Assembly (NCBI RefSeq): GCF_028502605.1
Contig: NC_079233.1
Location: forward strand, 6,200,001-6,264,000
Origin: Trichoderma breve
Lineage: Eukaryota > Ascomycota > Sordariomycetes > Hypocreales > Hypocreaceae
Length of the DNA: 64,000 bases
Direction of reading: 5' to 3'
Both the position numbers and the translations under genes were made by a program. How positions within the stretch are numbered: the first letter of the stretch is position 1; each line of letters starts with the position of its first letter. The notes beneath the pieces are model-generated. The model did no database searches, was not told where the DNA came from, and saw nothing but the letters and a program-made list of their open reading frames with translations. This document shows positions 1 through 12,383 of this stretch, one piece after another.

Positions 1-172
1 CAAGGTTTCTTCCTTGCAAACAACAGCGCGAATCGCGGAGTCGAAACAACATTTAGTCATCATATCTTCACCTTTCTCGATAGTGATTTGTCCGCCAAGT
101 CTGCCGATCCAGTATCATGCATGATATTTTCCAAGTTATCAGAGTTTCAGAGACAGGACCTTCACTCACAAT

Positions 173-1772
173 ATGTCATCCTCTCCGCCTCTCGCCATCG
201 TGACAGAAGATGGCGTGCATTGGCATCGCATAGCGAGTGAGCTCCGGGAGATGATCCTGAAGGCAATTGTACGCTGCAAGAACCCTGGCTGGGGGTCGCA
301 TGCTGCTGTCTCCAAAGAATGGCAGTCTGTCATAGAGGTGGAAAACTTTCGTCGTTTGAAACTGCGATACGAATGTGTCTTTCAACTAGAACACATGGTC
401 GCCACCGAGAGACAAAAGCTTGTTCGTCATATCTGGCTCAACATAGGACTTTTCGATTATAACTGTGGGAATTGCCACATTCGCGAGAACCGGTATAACA
501 GGGAGAGCAACAACATAAAGATTGAAACCGCTCTTGGAAGGCTTTTTTCTGTTATATGTCACTGGCCTTGGCAGCCAGAAAAGGGATTGAAATTGGAGCT
601 TAATGCATATTCCGACAGCGATTCTCAGCATTTTTTCCAGCATTACTATATAGGAGCTGAGCATGAAGAGAATCCCGAAGAAGTGAGGCCGAATCGTGGA
701 CTTGGTGGGCAGCTCCCAGCACATGATCCAACGCATGGATGGATTGATGATCAGCGAGTCTTTGTTCCTCCTACACAATCTATATGGCGACTCTTCAGCG
801 CGATGTTTTTAACCGGGTTTCGAGAAGCCCCTCGAGTCGCAGCAGTCACAAGCTTGGTAATACGCCGCCAGCTTCGCCGTTGCTTTTCTCCATTCACGCT
901 TCAAGTATTATTGGACAAGCTGCCTTGCTTACTCGAGGTTTCTTACGAGTCATGGCGGACATGGAATGAAGATTGGAAGGAGATATTCTTCCCAAGTGTG
1001 TGCAATCCCTACTCACTTTCCCTATCAATAGCGCTACCATCAGCCGGAACTCTCAGCTTGCATCTTCTCTAACATCATCACAGCCTAGAAATCAATCTTC
1101 AGCCGATGGATCCCCAGATCGGTCAAAGGAATAGTGATATTCGAAGATACCAATGATGATATTACCACGGCAATGAACTTTTATGCCGATCCTCTTTGGG
1201 ATAGTTTTGCCCTCGATTCCCAAATCGGCAAGGTTTTTGCTGATAGAAGCCTCCAGCTTGAACAACTTGCTGCCTCATTCATGACCGATGCCAGGCATTT
1301 CTTCCACCACTGCCAGAAGTCCTGGGTTTGGCCTCGACTGCAGTCTCTAGCTCTGACAACGTCGCTCTTATGCTCTACATCCTCCCGGGCAGGAGCTGCT
1401 GCCCTCTTACGCGATGCAGCGAAAGCTGCGCTGAATATGCCGAAATTGCATACAATGGCGTTATGGTATGGTACGAGAGCAGAGGCTTGCGCATTTATAT
1501 ACGAGATCAAGGCCGGAACAGCTTCTATCACGGCGCGAAGTACATGGTACATGGACTTGAATCACTATCCCGGAGTCATTACGGCATGGAACAACGTTAG
1601 CTTCAAAGCTCTTCATAGAGATATTCATGTATCCCAACAGCCGATTCAGGAAGTAATCGGGTCTCATGGCGATGCCATTTACTACTTGCGGCTACCCTGC
1701 ACAGTTATTGACCCCGTATCGTTGTGGCAGATACGAAGGGAGGCAGCGCGAGGTCGCATCAATGCAAACTGA
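173..1772 (+). CDS. F-box-like domain protein
   Basis: The proposed protein has 498 residues from two exons (173..999 and 1103..1772). Residues about 20-65 resemble the degenerate F-box of a large filamentous-fungal family: hydrophobic residues around LREMILKAIV, then AVSKEWQSVIE. The following RHIWLNIGL and, in the second half, FEDTNDD, MPKLHTMALW, CAFIY, GDAIYYL and SLWQIRREA blocks are what I recall as typical of that family, so both halves should be one gene. F-box proteins usually recruit substrates to SCF ubiquitin ligases, but no target can be inferred here. The first frame stops at 1070-1072. A 103 nt intron with a CTAAC branch near 1070 and a CAG acceptor restores the frame, but its donor (GTGCAA) is weak. 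If that intron is not used the gene is broken. Confidence 0.6.
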
Positions 1773-2173
1773 AGAATTGAGTAGCTGCAGTGAATAGCAT
1801 TCACATCAGTACTATTTAATAAATAGCCAAGGTCCAGGATTTCATCTCTAAATATGCCCAAACATACTGTGAAGATGCAAAGAATGAAGGAACAACTCTC
1901 CATATTAGACCAGGCACCATTTATGAAAATTTAGAGACTTCCAGGGTTCACGTAGTGAAAATGAACAACCAGAGGTGTTAAGCTGGCCGCCTGGCAAGAT
2001 GTATATGGAAACTACAAAACAACCAGCTTCAATCCGACTTCTGCTGTATATATAAGACAGGGAGCCCGATGGGTGTACAAAGACTGGAATGACTGAAGCT
2101 GCAAAAGTAGCCCTGTGTATTTCTCCAGAGACAGGGAGGTCCTTGGAATTTGTACGGGTTGGCCCTAACGTAT
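1773..2173. other. intergenic, nothing recognised
   Basis: This stretch lies between the convergent ends of the F-box-like gene and the esterase gene. I see no conserved coding signal, only short open frames without a recognisable product. It presumably holds both 3' untranslated regions. Confidence 0.5.
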
Positions 2174-3354
2174 TCATGAGCTGCCCCCAAATGCATCACG
2201 CAAAGCTCGTATAGACTCCCTGTTATACATCTTGCCGCTCTCCAAGATCGCATCGAGATGTGCGAAGTTATGTGGTGCGCCTTTAAGTCGGATGATTTCC
2301 GCCTTTGACCCAGCATCGTTCATTTTTCGACCATATGCCTCGCCCTCGTCTCTCAAAACATCCATCTCTGCAGTCCAAATCAGTGCTGGAGCCAAGTTCT
2401 TAAAGTTCGGTGCCTTAATTGGCGATACTTTCCAGTTCTGTCTTTGATGTTAGCTGTGAAACATATGACATGTTGACCCTATATACGAACCAAAGGCGGG
2501 ACGTCAAGCTCGGCTCGTCTGGGATTTCCGACGAAACATTTATGGAAAAACATCATGCGTTCCGCAGGGAGAGGAGGAGCGTGGTACATTTCTCGGTAAG
2601 ATTCATATTCGCAGTCTGGTCGAAGCTCTCCAGTTGGTGTGAAGACGTGGATATCGCATACTGGCGCTCCTAGCAACTGAAAGGCGAGTGGTATGCCTTC
2701 ATCGCGGCACATGTGGGCTATGACTGTGGAGAGATGACCACCCGCTGAGACTCCCCCCACAGCGATTTTATCCAGATTCACGTTAAGCTGTAGAGCTTTA
2801 ACGTCTCGGATCTAACTTATGGTTAGTTGTTATATAAGTGGTAACCGATAGGCGGAACTTACCCAATTCAACGCGGTCCAGCAGTCATCAATAGGAATTG
2901 GAAACTTATACTCAGGCGCCAATCGATAGTCAACATCAAATGCGACACACCCGAGCTCCAGGACAACTCTTTTACAGAAGTCATAGTCTGTAGCTAGGCC
3001 GCCAAATGTCCATCCGCCCCCGTGAAAATTAACATAAGCCGGTCTTATCTCCGAGGATGTAACATCCCCAGGCTGGAAGATGCGGACAGTTATTTCGCCG
3101 CCGTTCACAGGACACTTTTCTTCGGTAATGATAAGGTTACCGTCATCTACAAGCTCGTGTCCGTAATCAATGGCATACTTGGAAGGGTCTTTCCGGACAT
3201 CTTCAATCGGCACTTGGTGAGTGACTAGACGGCCTGCGTTGTATTTGCTGTGGTACTCAACAAATGTAGAGTCAAACCGATGCCGAAGCTCTTCCGGAAT
3301 ACAATTGATAAGAGGCTTTTCGATAACAACTGGAGGTTTGGAGGAAGTGGCCAT
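2174..3354 (-). CDS. alpha/beta hydrolase (HSL-type esterase/lipase family)
   Basis: The protein has 358 residues from three exons on the minus strand (3354..2863, 2811..2491, 2437..2174), all in phase 0. It has the hormone-sensitive-lipase hallmarks: the oxyanion motif HGGGW, then DYRLAPEYKFP, a nucleophile elbow GVSAGG (usually GDSAGG), a likely catalytic Asp in TAEMDVLRDEG and a likely catalytic His in GAPHNFAHLD. The family hydrolyses small carboxylic esters. There is no signal peptide, so it is probably cytosolic. The donors are GTAAGT (intron 1) and GTTCGT (intron 2, 53 nt, with a GCTAAC branch). The start ATG at 3354 opens MATSSKPPVV. The natural substrate is unknown. Confidence 0.85.
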
Positions 3355-4220
3355 GATGAATGCGTGATAAGGGAGACTTGACTTTGGGCAGCGACGATGA
3401 AGCTCAGGTAATAGCAGTATGACGGTTCGAACTGGATCCTTTATAGCTGAGAATAACTTGCTTATTCACGTAACATGATCTTGGGTTATTTCCTATCAAG
3501 TTGCCTGTTGAAGATCCGGACGGCCGAAGTGCCGTGATAAGAATGACTCAAGGCCATGTTATCGGTTGACCAAGAGGCCGTAGTAGGCTCTCACCTTTTT
3601 CCAAGCATGGTATAAAGGTGGGACAAACATTCTTGTCATCAACTTGACAGGTATTATTAATCTGCTGACTAGTTGACTGAGATGGCTCAGCTATTTGACA
3701 AGTAACATAACAGGTGCCTTGAGCTTAGTTAACCTTTAGGTAAGAAAGACATGAGTGATTGGCTGAAGTAGGTAGAAGCTTTTGAGTACAGGTAAGTTGT
3801 CTAGTCTTGCTCTGTATTTACCTTTTCAATCTGCTATTACTTCAATCTACGTTTACTATTGATCTGGTCCGCTCGAGTCCGCTCTGGTCTGCCTCAGTCC
3901 GCTCCCGCCTTGGCCCGCTCCCACTTTTACCCATGGCACTTTCGGTCTCGCGAAAATTGAGCAAGTCTTCTGATGAGATTTTCAGACTCTGAGATCATTA
4001 TCGGATGTACGGATTGGTCTCGGTTGTGCGGATCAGTCTCGGCCATGCGGATATATGAGCTCGTCAACTCTGTGTCTCTTGTCTTGATCTGCCGATGTAT
4101 GTATTGTTTGTTTACAATGGCGTATATATACTCGTAGACTCTCCAAATAAACTACACCAAAATCATCTAATTCCACAGTTTTACTACTCATATCAGGCAA
4201 AGAGTTGCGCGCACACCAAC
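3355..4220. other. intergenic with low-complexity short repeats
   Basis: This is the divergent region between the esterase and the questin-oxidase-like gene, so both promoters should lie here. Around 3865-3930 there are degenerate repeats of the type GTCCGCTC, and around 4000-4060 repeats of the type GCGGAT plus GTCTCGG. No gene is supported. Confidence 0.4.
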
Positions 4221-5728
4221 ATGGCTACGGCATACAGAATACAGATTGACCCAAGTCGAATCGGTCTCTTAGGTTACAAGCACAATAAAGCTGCAGCGGC
4301 CAAGCTGTCTGAACTACTTCAAAAAGATCTTGACGTAAGCATCCGGTATGATAAATAGATGGCATTGTATTAACTCGGTATATAGAGGCATCATGTTTTC
4401 TTCCTAGCCAGAGGTTACCACAACCATGTATGAGCCACCTTAGCCAGCACATTACACACCACAGAGCTGTGATTCTAATACGTGATTCGTAAATATGTAG
4501 ATGTCACACCACCTATGTACACTCTATGGCGCGGGAGCTACTCCCGAGGAGCTCCAGGCCGCGTTCGACCGTGATGCTAAAATTCAGATTGACCGGTTTC
4601 AGTTAAACGATGGCGTTCTCGAAGACCTTCGCCGAGATTGGGCGGCCAATGCTCCTAAGTACCTCGGAGATGCCAAGTACTATGCTGATTTCTTGCGATA
4701 TTTCCAGGAGGAAGTAGAGGCAAAAGGGTGGAAGAATGCGTTGGTGAAATATCTCTTCAGCGGCGAAGAGAGCACTCACGACATGTACCGTCGCAGCTGG
4801 GGCAGTAAGTCCATCTGCTACAGCGCTAAAACAGGCCTCTCATAATAAGATGGGAAAGCTAACGAGATCATAGGCTTTGCCCATTCTTTCATCCAGCTCA
4901 TGTACGGCATCGAGTGGGATCAGCCTGCCATCATTGCCCAAGGTCTGGCCCAGTCCGCTATCCACGACACCTACGTTGGCGACTTCTTGGAGAAAGTCGA
5001 GAAGGCTGCAGCTGTAAACCCGCCTTCACGTCGCCTCAACACTTCTGAGCTGTACGAACAGGTACACTCCGACCCGGAGTTCGTCAACAGCGTGCGCAAT
5101 GGGAACCCAAATAAGATGTTGGACAGTATTGAAGTCTTGTGCCCTGATGAGGGTATTAACTACCTCGCCCAGGTCAAAGCTGACCCCAATAACCTGCCAG
5201 AGGGTATTGCAGAGAACATCCATACAGCCGCTTACATGGTGTCGGCGTGTGTTTTCCACCCTCCTGACTACCCGCGGTTTGACTTCTTCCTCATGTAAGC
5301 GCTCCCGTCTGTCGCATGGCTGTTTCTAAGAGGAAACAAGTCCGATACTAATTGTGAAAAGTCATCATCTTACTATTGGGCCATTCTTACTCTTGCTTCA
5401 AGACACTGCATGGATCCCTGATTCGGTCAAATTGCGAACCCTGGAGTGGAAGGCTCGGTTTGACATTCTGCACTACGTCGTACGATGGGTACCGCCCTTG
5501 CGACTTGACAGCATCAGCAGCTACACCCCGAAAGACACTACAATAGTGAATAATTTGGAAGAGCTACTTCCAAGGTTCTTCAACATGCCCGACGATGGCC
5601 ATGTCGTCAAGACTGCGAGGGCCTTGGTCCTTGCGCGGCATGTTTCTCAAGATTACCTCGACCGACTATGGATACGCATCAAAGATGACAAGACTTGGTT
5701 GAACGCGCAAATTTCTTCTCCTGGATAG
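4221..5728 (+). CDS. questin-oxidase-like (AflY/DUF4243) protein, likely frameshifted near the C-terminus
   Basis: Five exons (4221..4334, 4386..4427, 4501..4804, 4874..5294, 5362..5728) give 415 residues. The 42 nt second exon encodes RHHVFFLARGYHNH and joins in phase 0 to MSHHLCTLYGAGATPEEL. Together with the later FFLIHHLT, made by joining exons 4 and 5, this gives the His-rich motifs and GATPEEL typical of the questin oxidase-like family. Members are thought to carry out Baeyer-Villiger-type oxidations in polyketide pathways (AflY, GedK), but many are uncharacterised. The frame stops at 5728. A further ~45 codons with family-like character (a WEHPDYPWVRT block ending at 5861) lie in another frame, so a one-base insertion near 5705 probably truncated the gene. 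It could also be a sequencing error. No other pathway gene is adjacent. Confidence 0.75.
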
Positions 5729-5861
5729 TACCTGGGAGCACCCCGACTATCCTTGGGTGCGCACGGCCGGATGGGATGAGGCATGGAAGGATAGTGGTCT
5801 TCCTGAAACGATCCTTACAGAACATCACAGGGCAGAGACCTTGTTCCAAGCTTCTGTGTAG

Positions 5862-6548
5862 TGTTTCACAGCGATATGGAAAAGGTATTGGAGCCTGGCA
5901 TCTGCAAGGGGTTATGCATTGCGGCCCGATGATAAGGGGTGGCATGGGCAGCGGCTATATACTGATGAGCCGTCAGTGCCTAACCATAGGTGGGGCATTT
6001 CCTCATGTCGTAATTCAATGCTATAGTCATATATGCTATGACATATCGTGATCGTCTTGGAAACTCAATCCAGGCTCAGTATCACTCCCATCTTCTAGTG
6101 TTTTGGCAAGCGCTGGGTGCAACTTCTGCATCCACTGAACGAACACAGCTGTGCCATCCGATTAAAATTTGAATGGGCTCAACAAGTCGAGTTCTGATAG
6201 TTGGAACAACACTGCGTTCCGAGAGAGGTATTATAGAGAGCGGCACTTATCATGAGCATTTGCTGGAGCGAAAGTTGCTAGTTCGGTATGATATAGCAAT
6301 TATTTACACCTTTCTCTCTTATTTTCCTCATCATTTCTACTGTTGACTGTTCTAAGACTTTTCAACTAATTTACGCTTGTTGGTATCTTCAACAAGACGG
6401 ACAACAGTTTCACCATGATGAGTTGCCTTTTGTTCATAATGAATACGAATGCATCTCATTATACTTCATCCACCCGTATACGACTTAATTAACTAATTGC
6501 ATAATATTTCTAAACTGAGTAACAATATAGATGAAAATGATCCTTGGG
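5862..6548. other. intergenic, nothing recognised
   Basis: A moderately AT-rich stretch between the end of the shifted questin-oxidase tail (5861) and the next minus-strand open frame. Open frames are short and match nothing I know. Confidence 0.4.
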
Positions 6549-7473
6549 CTATGGCCACATCTCGAAATTTAAGAACATTTGGTGTTCCTGATCTATCCAT
6601 GGGCCCCCAATAGGCTCGGATGCCCAAGAAATAGGTGCGCCTCCAGAAGACTCATTTAATTTCGTATTATGTGTTGGAGGTCTTGTCTTTGGAATAACCT
6701 GGCTCAGTAGTCTTATAAGGCGATATTTGGACTGTCGAGGAACCGGTAGCTCTCCATGTGGTCCCCCTTCGATACCGACCCCAATACAATCTCCACGCAT
6801 GTCCGACACAGGTTCGACCACCTGGGGACTTATTTCGGAGACTTGCGATACCGTCTCTGCTTTTGGTATTTCCACTTCGTCCGTGTTCTGTTCCACTGCG
6901 TCATGTGTTGACGTAGATGGATCACGAGACATCGGTTGTGATGTTGGTAAGATACTTGCTTGAAACAAGGGACGATGGACTTGCTCGTTGTTATAAGATA
7001 CAGTCTTGGTTGCTGGGCGATCTCGAATGTTTCGCTCCTGAGGTGGCCCTTTGGAGTGAATTTTGTGTTCCCACTCATCAAGAAGGACATGTGGAGTACG
7101 TTTGGGGTTCTCACGCTTTTTGTCTTCTTGGAGAGCGCATGAGCTTTGATCTTCCCTGATAGATGACAGGCGATTGTGATTTCCATCGCGCGCGCGTGGG
7201 CTGACGATGTCTGCAGGTAATTTTTGGGCCGAAGTTTGGCAATGCGAAAAGTTCGGTGGAGCGGGATAGATAACATCATCATTTGGGTATAATCCATCGA
7301 TGGAGAACTCTGATACAGAAGACCTTTTTGTGGGAGCGTCGGTATTCTGACCCTTCTGCAGTTTTCTAGGTTTGAGAGAAGCTTTCGGTTGGCTCAAGTC
7401 TAGTCGGTGACCAGGTCGTGATTTCCGAGGACGTCGCCGCCCGCGTGGCGGCCCGTTACGGCACGGCCCGATG
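6549..7473 (-). CDS. hypothetical, low-complexity basic N-terminus; start not found
   Basis: A long minus-strand frame ends at 6549. The first in-frame ATG is far inside, so if this is a gene it starts on an upstream exon; a TAG acceptor at about 7474-7475 is a possible junction. Just after it the frame encodes a strongly basic stretch (PRGRRRPRKSRPGHR), reminiscent of an AT-hook or nuclear localisation signal. The rest is polar and Ser/Pro/Glu rich with no fold I recognise. It may be a nuclear protein, a gene fragment, or an open frame by chance. Confidence 0.3.
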
Positions 7474-8521
7474 CTATGCCAGAATCAGTTCGTGTTAACT
7501 AAGTACATGTGCTCTGACAGGGAGAAAAGTGGAAATATGATTGGGCTTCATACGAATTCTTAGTGTCGGTAGGTTGATGCGAGACAGAAATCTGAGAATT
7601 GACCGTTTCCATCGCAGATTGTCCGAGGTAGGATTCCTGGAATATGATAGGAGGCTTTCGCCGCTAGAAATATGGAGGAAATACAAGGTAAGAAGTATAC
7701 TGCTCCTGTTTCTCTAGCAAACTTGGAATTTACTGATGATCTTGCGTTATTGTGTTTGCAGTGTAGAAGTTTGTTACACTCTGACAAATCGACTAGAGAG
7801 CGGCTTCATGTTACTCCTGGAATTGCACTCTCTGCTGAGTTGATTGCCTCGTTTACTAGGCAACCAGTTGCCTTGACATCAAGCGGGTGAAGAAGAGGAG
7901 GATGGTACCGCGTATACCTCCACTACGGGCTGTGAGTTACTTGAGCCGCATTTCAACAGTGGGTGTGGTCATTGACTACTGCATGTGCTAAATTGTATTA
8001 GAATGAGGCTTAAAACGCATAGCCGCTCCTTCAGCTGCCACTGTTGAGCTCTATCTGCGTAGTCGGACCTACTGCAGTGACATGGCGGTGGAGGACAGGT
8101 GTAATATTTCCTTCTTCGGTCTCCGCTCGCCTAAACTTGCCTCTTATATGACATACCATGGCATGCTGGCGATGAAGCTCGTTTGATTATTGGCATCTAG
8201 CTACCGGAATTGGAAGCCTTCTCCACTGGAAACCCAGCACCTCACGCTGTCAAGCATCATCAAGGACGCCTTGTGCGGCTGGGTGCTCTGCTAAGTGTTA
8301 CTAGTATGCGGTTGGATGAGGGCCGTGGAATCTTCATGCATACGTCACACCGACTATTTATACCACCTAATCATACAGTATCTTCTTGGAGAAGTCTGTT
8401 CTGAGATATGCTATCCGGAGCGTATGTTTGAGTTTGTTCAAGGACAGCGTCCTTGCGTCACGGTGAAGTGAGCTATACTCCTTGAAGCAAATATCTCCTA
8501 CAGCCATTTTTTTTTGTCAAG
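7474..8521. other. intergenic upstream of the NLR gene
   Basis: No gene is supported here. Several open frames of 60-75 codons occur on both strands, none with a family signature. The last few hundred bases should contain the NLR promoter; a T-rich run (about 8506-8516) sits just before the NLR start codon. Confidence 0.4.
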
Positions 8522-11500
8522 ATGTCGATACTCGAGAGACAAGATCACCCGAACGTAGTTGCCAACAATTCGGGACATGGTAGCCAATACATATCTGAAG
8601 GCCTTGGAGACCAGAATGCGGTGTATGGTGGTATGATGGTTAATCAGCACTTCAACTGTAAGATCGCAATTCTTTCCGTGAAGTTTCATATTAGTTATTA
8701 ACGACTGCTCAGTCAGTTTGTTAAATGGGAAGAATGGGAAGATGAGAATACCGCCTTCAGTCGGACAACTCTTTCAGAAATTTGGGGGACCAGAGAGTTG
8801 GGTACAAGAGCCAAACGGTGGGTAGTTGAGAGAGCAGAACAGCCAAAAATTTGATATGCTAACAAATGTCAATAGATGTAAACATATTCAAGTGGTTAAC
8901 GACCCAACCAAATCAAGTTCCACTCGATTTCACTCCGTATCAACACAATCTCATCATTCAGCTGTCTAAGGGTACCGGCAAGTGGATTCTCAACTCTGAG
9001 GAGTTTCTCGAGTGGAAAGAAGTCTCCAACTCGTCCCGAATTCTATGGATGCAAGGCATACGTAAGTAGAAAACATACCACTGTTTAGAATTGTCGCTTT
9101 TGCTAAGAAAATCCTTGCAGTTGGATCTGGTAAAACTATACTCCTGTTAGAACCACCAGTCGACGGCATTAGAATTGCATATGCTAACATGTTACCTGCA
9201 AGGTCGCTTATCGTTGATTCTATCGAAAAACAGATCCAAAACCAAGATGAAACTGCTTGCATTTACTTCTTTTTTCAAGCGGAGAAGCACGCTGTCCCAC
9301 TCAAGCGTATCTGGGCGACGTTGCTGACCCAGCTCTTGAGCGCAAATTCGAGCAACATAGCAAGTGATCTGAAGAAGAAATTCACGGATCCGTTCAAAAG
9401 ATTAGCCGCACTTAATCCATCGGAATATTTCGATCTCTTCAAGGCACAGGCAGCTACCTTCAAAACAGTTTATCTTGTCATCGATGCCCTGGATAGCTGC
9501 CAGAACGCTCCCCGAGAAGCGACGCTAAAGAGGTTCCAAAAAGCTCTCGTGGATCTCCCAGATAATGTTCGTATTCTTTTCACATCTAGAGACAATTATA
9601 TAGGAAAAGACATCGGAGCGCATCGAGAGTTATCCATCACACCAAGAGAGGCAGATGTGTCGGCCTATGTCAAGAATCGAATTGCGGATGATACACGCTT
9701 ACGAAGCGTACTGTCTAAGGCTGAACACCAAGACGAGATTATAAGAGGTGTTACAACGAGGGCCATGTCTAGCAAGATGTCAGTGTAGCAATCGAATACT
9801 TTGCGTCAGTAATGGCGACTAATTCCATTCAGGTTTTTGTCAGCCAAACTTTACATGGATCATTTGAGCAAGCAAGGAACCACCCTTTTTGAGATAATGC
9901 AGGCTTTGGAGCATCTCCCCGACAGCGCATTGGGAGCATTTAAAGCATTAACGAAGCAAATTGCTCAGAGGTTAAAGATAAACAGGGGCAGCGGTGAACT
10001 CCTTTTAACAAAACATATCCTCCTCTGGGTCTCACATGCCAAAGTCGATATGAATATTGAACAGATCCGGGATAGCTTCGCTATCCACAAGAGCGAGGGG
10101 GGCTGCTATGAGGACCATCGTCCTGCCAAAGAGCTAGTGATGCGCGCTTGCACAGGATTGGTCAAAACTGAAAAGGGGACGTTTGGCTTAGTCCATAAGT
10201 CAGTTAAGAAGCACCTTCTCCAGTTTGAAATTATATCCAACGATGCCGACCTGGAGATAGGCAAAACGTGCTTATACTTTCTGATCAATGCGTGCAAGGA
10301 AAAGGAGAACTCTCCACTGCTACAATATGCCGCCAAATGTTGGTGGGCACACCTCAACAGTAAAGATCAGGTGTTCGACAAGAAGACAGACTCACTGGTT
10401 CTGAGCCTCCTCGAAGATGGGCCCAACCTCACCAGAGCCTTTGATGCAATGGAGGAGGTGGAAGGCGGTGCATTTAACGGCATGACAGGCTGGCACGCCG
10501 CCGTACATTTCGACCTTCTGTCGTGGGCCGAGCGTCTTCCGCCCAATATCGATGTCGACGCTCAATGTTCAGATGGCCAGACGGCTTTGCACTGGGCAGT
10601 TCGATACGGTCGACGAAAATTTGTGGAACTTTTGATCCGCAAATCGGCAAACTTAAACTTATGTGATCAGGCTGGCGATACACCCCTCCATAAAGGCCTC
10701 GTGGGGCCAACTGCGGACAATGTGGCAATAGTTAAGGCGCTCATAAAGTCCGGTGCGCGGCTGGATATCCGAAACGGAAAGGGTGTGTCACCCCTAGAAA
10801 CCGTCATCCAATACGGGCCTCCATCGATTGCTAAGCTGATGATTGAGAGCAAAGAGGATATCAACGCTGAGATATTTGAAGACTGGACGTTGTTGAGATA
10901 CGTTTTTGAGATCTCTGGTGTAGTAGACCAAGGGAGCCTGGAGACCAAACATGGAGAATGGGATCAGCTACAGGTTGCAGTCACACACCATTTCCAATCC
11001 CTTACCGAACTGCTATTTGAGCTCGGCGTTGACCTTAATCGCCCTTCCACTAAAGATGGATGGACTCCCCTCGTATTCGCAGCCAGCAAGAAGAACATCT
11101 CCCTGATGCGGCGGCTACTGAATCGAGAGCCTAACCCTGCTCGAGTCGACATGCAGGATCGAGAGAAGAAAACTTCTCTTTGGTGGGCCACACATCACGG
11201 AATGACCGATGCGGTTCAGCTACTAGTTAAACACGGTGCCAATGTGAGCGAGGCTTGTGGTGATGGCTCGACTCCGTTGCATGAGGCAGTCAAGAAGAAA
11301 AACAGCAGGCTGGTGCAGCTATTTGCCAGCCTCGGGGCGAACGTGAACACAAAAGTGCCAAAAACGTCAACCTTGTTGATTGAGGCTATCAGGCTGCAAG
11401 ATCATGACACAGTCTGGGTGCTGCTGAACGCGGGGGCAAAGCCAAACGAGCAGGACCTCAACGGCAAGTCAGCACTCTTTTACGCTATTGAGAGGCAAGA

Positions 11501-12383
11501 CAACAACCTCGTATGGCTCTTAATCAATAAAGGTGCTTCCGTCACAGCCCCGAGCCTCGCCAAGAAAGCCGGCGGCAAGAATATGGGCATGTATATGCAG
11601 CCGCCCCTCGAACAAGCACTAAGACGAAAGAACAATTCAGCCGCATGGCTGCTTTGTGAACATGGAGCCTCCCCAGGCGCTGTTATTGATGAGACGGGTA
11701 GAACGTTACTGCATTTGGCGGCATACAGCGGAGATCTTGAAGCTGCTCGTCTCCTTATTCAGCGTGGCGCTAGCATTGTTGTCCAAGGGGAGGGTGGGCT
11801 AACACCGTTACATTATGCTGTTTTGCTGGGTAGGGAAGATATTGTCACCCTACTAAGCTCCCACATTGCAGAAGCGTCATCCTTCGATGTCACTGATGCT
11901 TATGGCAATACGGCCCTTTCTCTGGCCACACTGAAACGGAATCCAGCCATAATAGAGATCCTAGTCCGTCGCGGAGCCTCTTGCAAGGCAGCTGGCTCGA
12001 AAGGCCTGACACCACTACATCACGCCGCTCGTCTGGGATTTGGAATAGGGCTTCGCCTGTTATTAGATGGCGGGGGTGATGCAAACTCGGTTGACGACAA
12101 TTCCTTCACGCCAATCCACCACGTTGTCAATGGCTATTCCGACCAGAGCTTAATAAACATGTTAGCAGAGGCTGGCGCTAATCTGAACCTGAAAGACAGG
12201 AGTGGTCGAACGCCACTAATGCTGGCTGCTCAGCTGGGTAAACATGAGCTGGTAGTTTGTCTCCTTGATGCTGGAGCTGGTGCTGGAGTGGTCGATGCAG
12301 GTGGATATACGGCATATCACTATGGAGAGAATTATCCTGACATCCAAGAACTGCTCAGAACACGTGGAGGAAGACACATGTAG
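8522..12383 (+). CDS. NLR protein: amyloid-like motif, NACHT NTPase, ankyrin repeats
   Basis: Five exons (8522..8657, 8713..8817, 8876..9061, 9121..9778, 9833..12383) give 1211 residues. Exon 1 encodes 45 residues, of which 11-45 form a Gly/Gln/Asn-rich motif (SGHGSQY, EGLGDQN, VNQHFN) shared with both SesA neighbours. The NACHT domain follows: P-loop GSGKT at about 144-148 after ILWMQGIL, Walker B-like VYLVIDALDS near 258-268, and FTSRD. From about residue 605 to the end there are roughly 17 ankyrin repeats (for example DGQTALHWAVRYGR, KGLTPLHHAARLGF). In fungi such NLRs sense a ligand through the repeats, oligomerise through NACHT and use the N-terminal motif to template an amyloid in an effector. 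The exon 2 boundary was chosen because only an acceptor at 8711-8712 keeps frame with exon 3. Confidence 0.88.
8552..8656 (+). other. N-terminal amyloid signalling motif of the NLR
   Basis: These codons (residues 11-45) carry a repeated G-x-G-x-Q-[FY] and G-x-x-D-Q-N pattern. It lines up without gaps with the C-terminal tails of the two SesA proteins at 12664-12750 and 16267-16356. The composition resembles the sigma/PP classes of fungal amyloid signalling motifs; which class applies needs a profile search. Intron 1 begins one base after the last motif codon. Confidence 0.75.

Noticed and set aside
7672..7890. Plus-strand 72-codon frame starting MEEIQGKKYTAP
   Set aside because: It has an ATG and some hydrophobic pattern but no family signature and no plausible splice partners.
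9146..9205. An additional intron just after the NLR P-loop, suggested by GCTAAC and a CAAG acceptor
   Set aside because: The only GT donor in reach gives a stop after joining, while the unspliced frame is open and continues into the NACHT domain.
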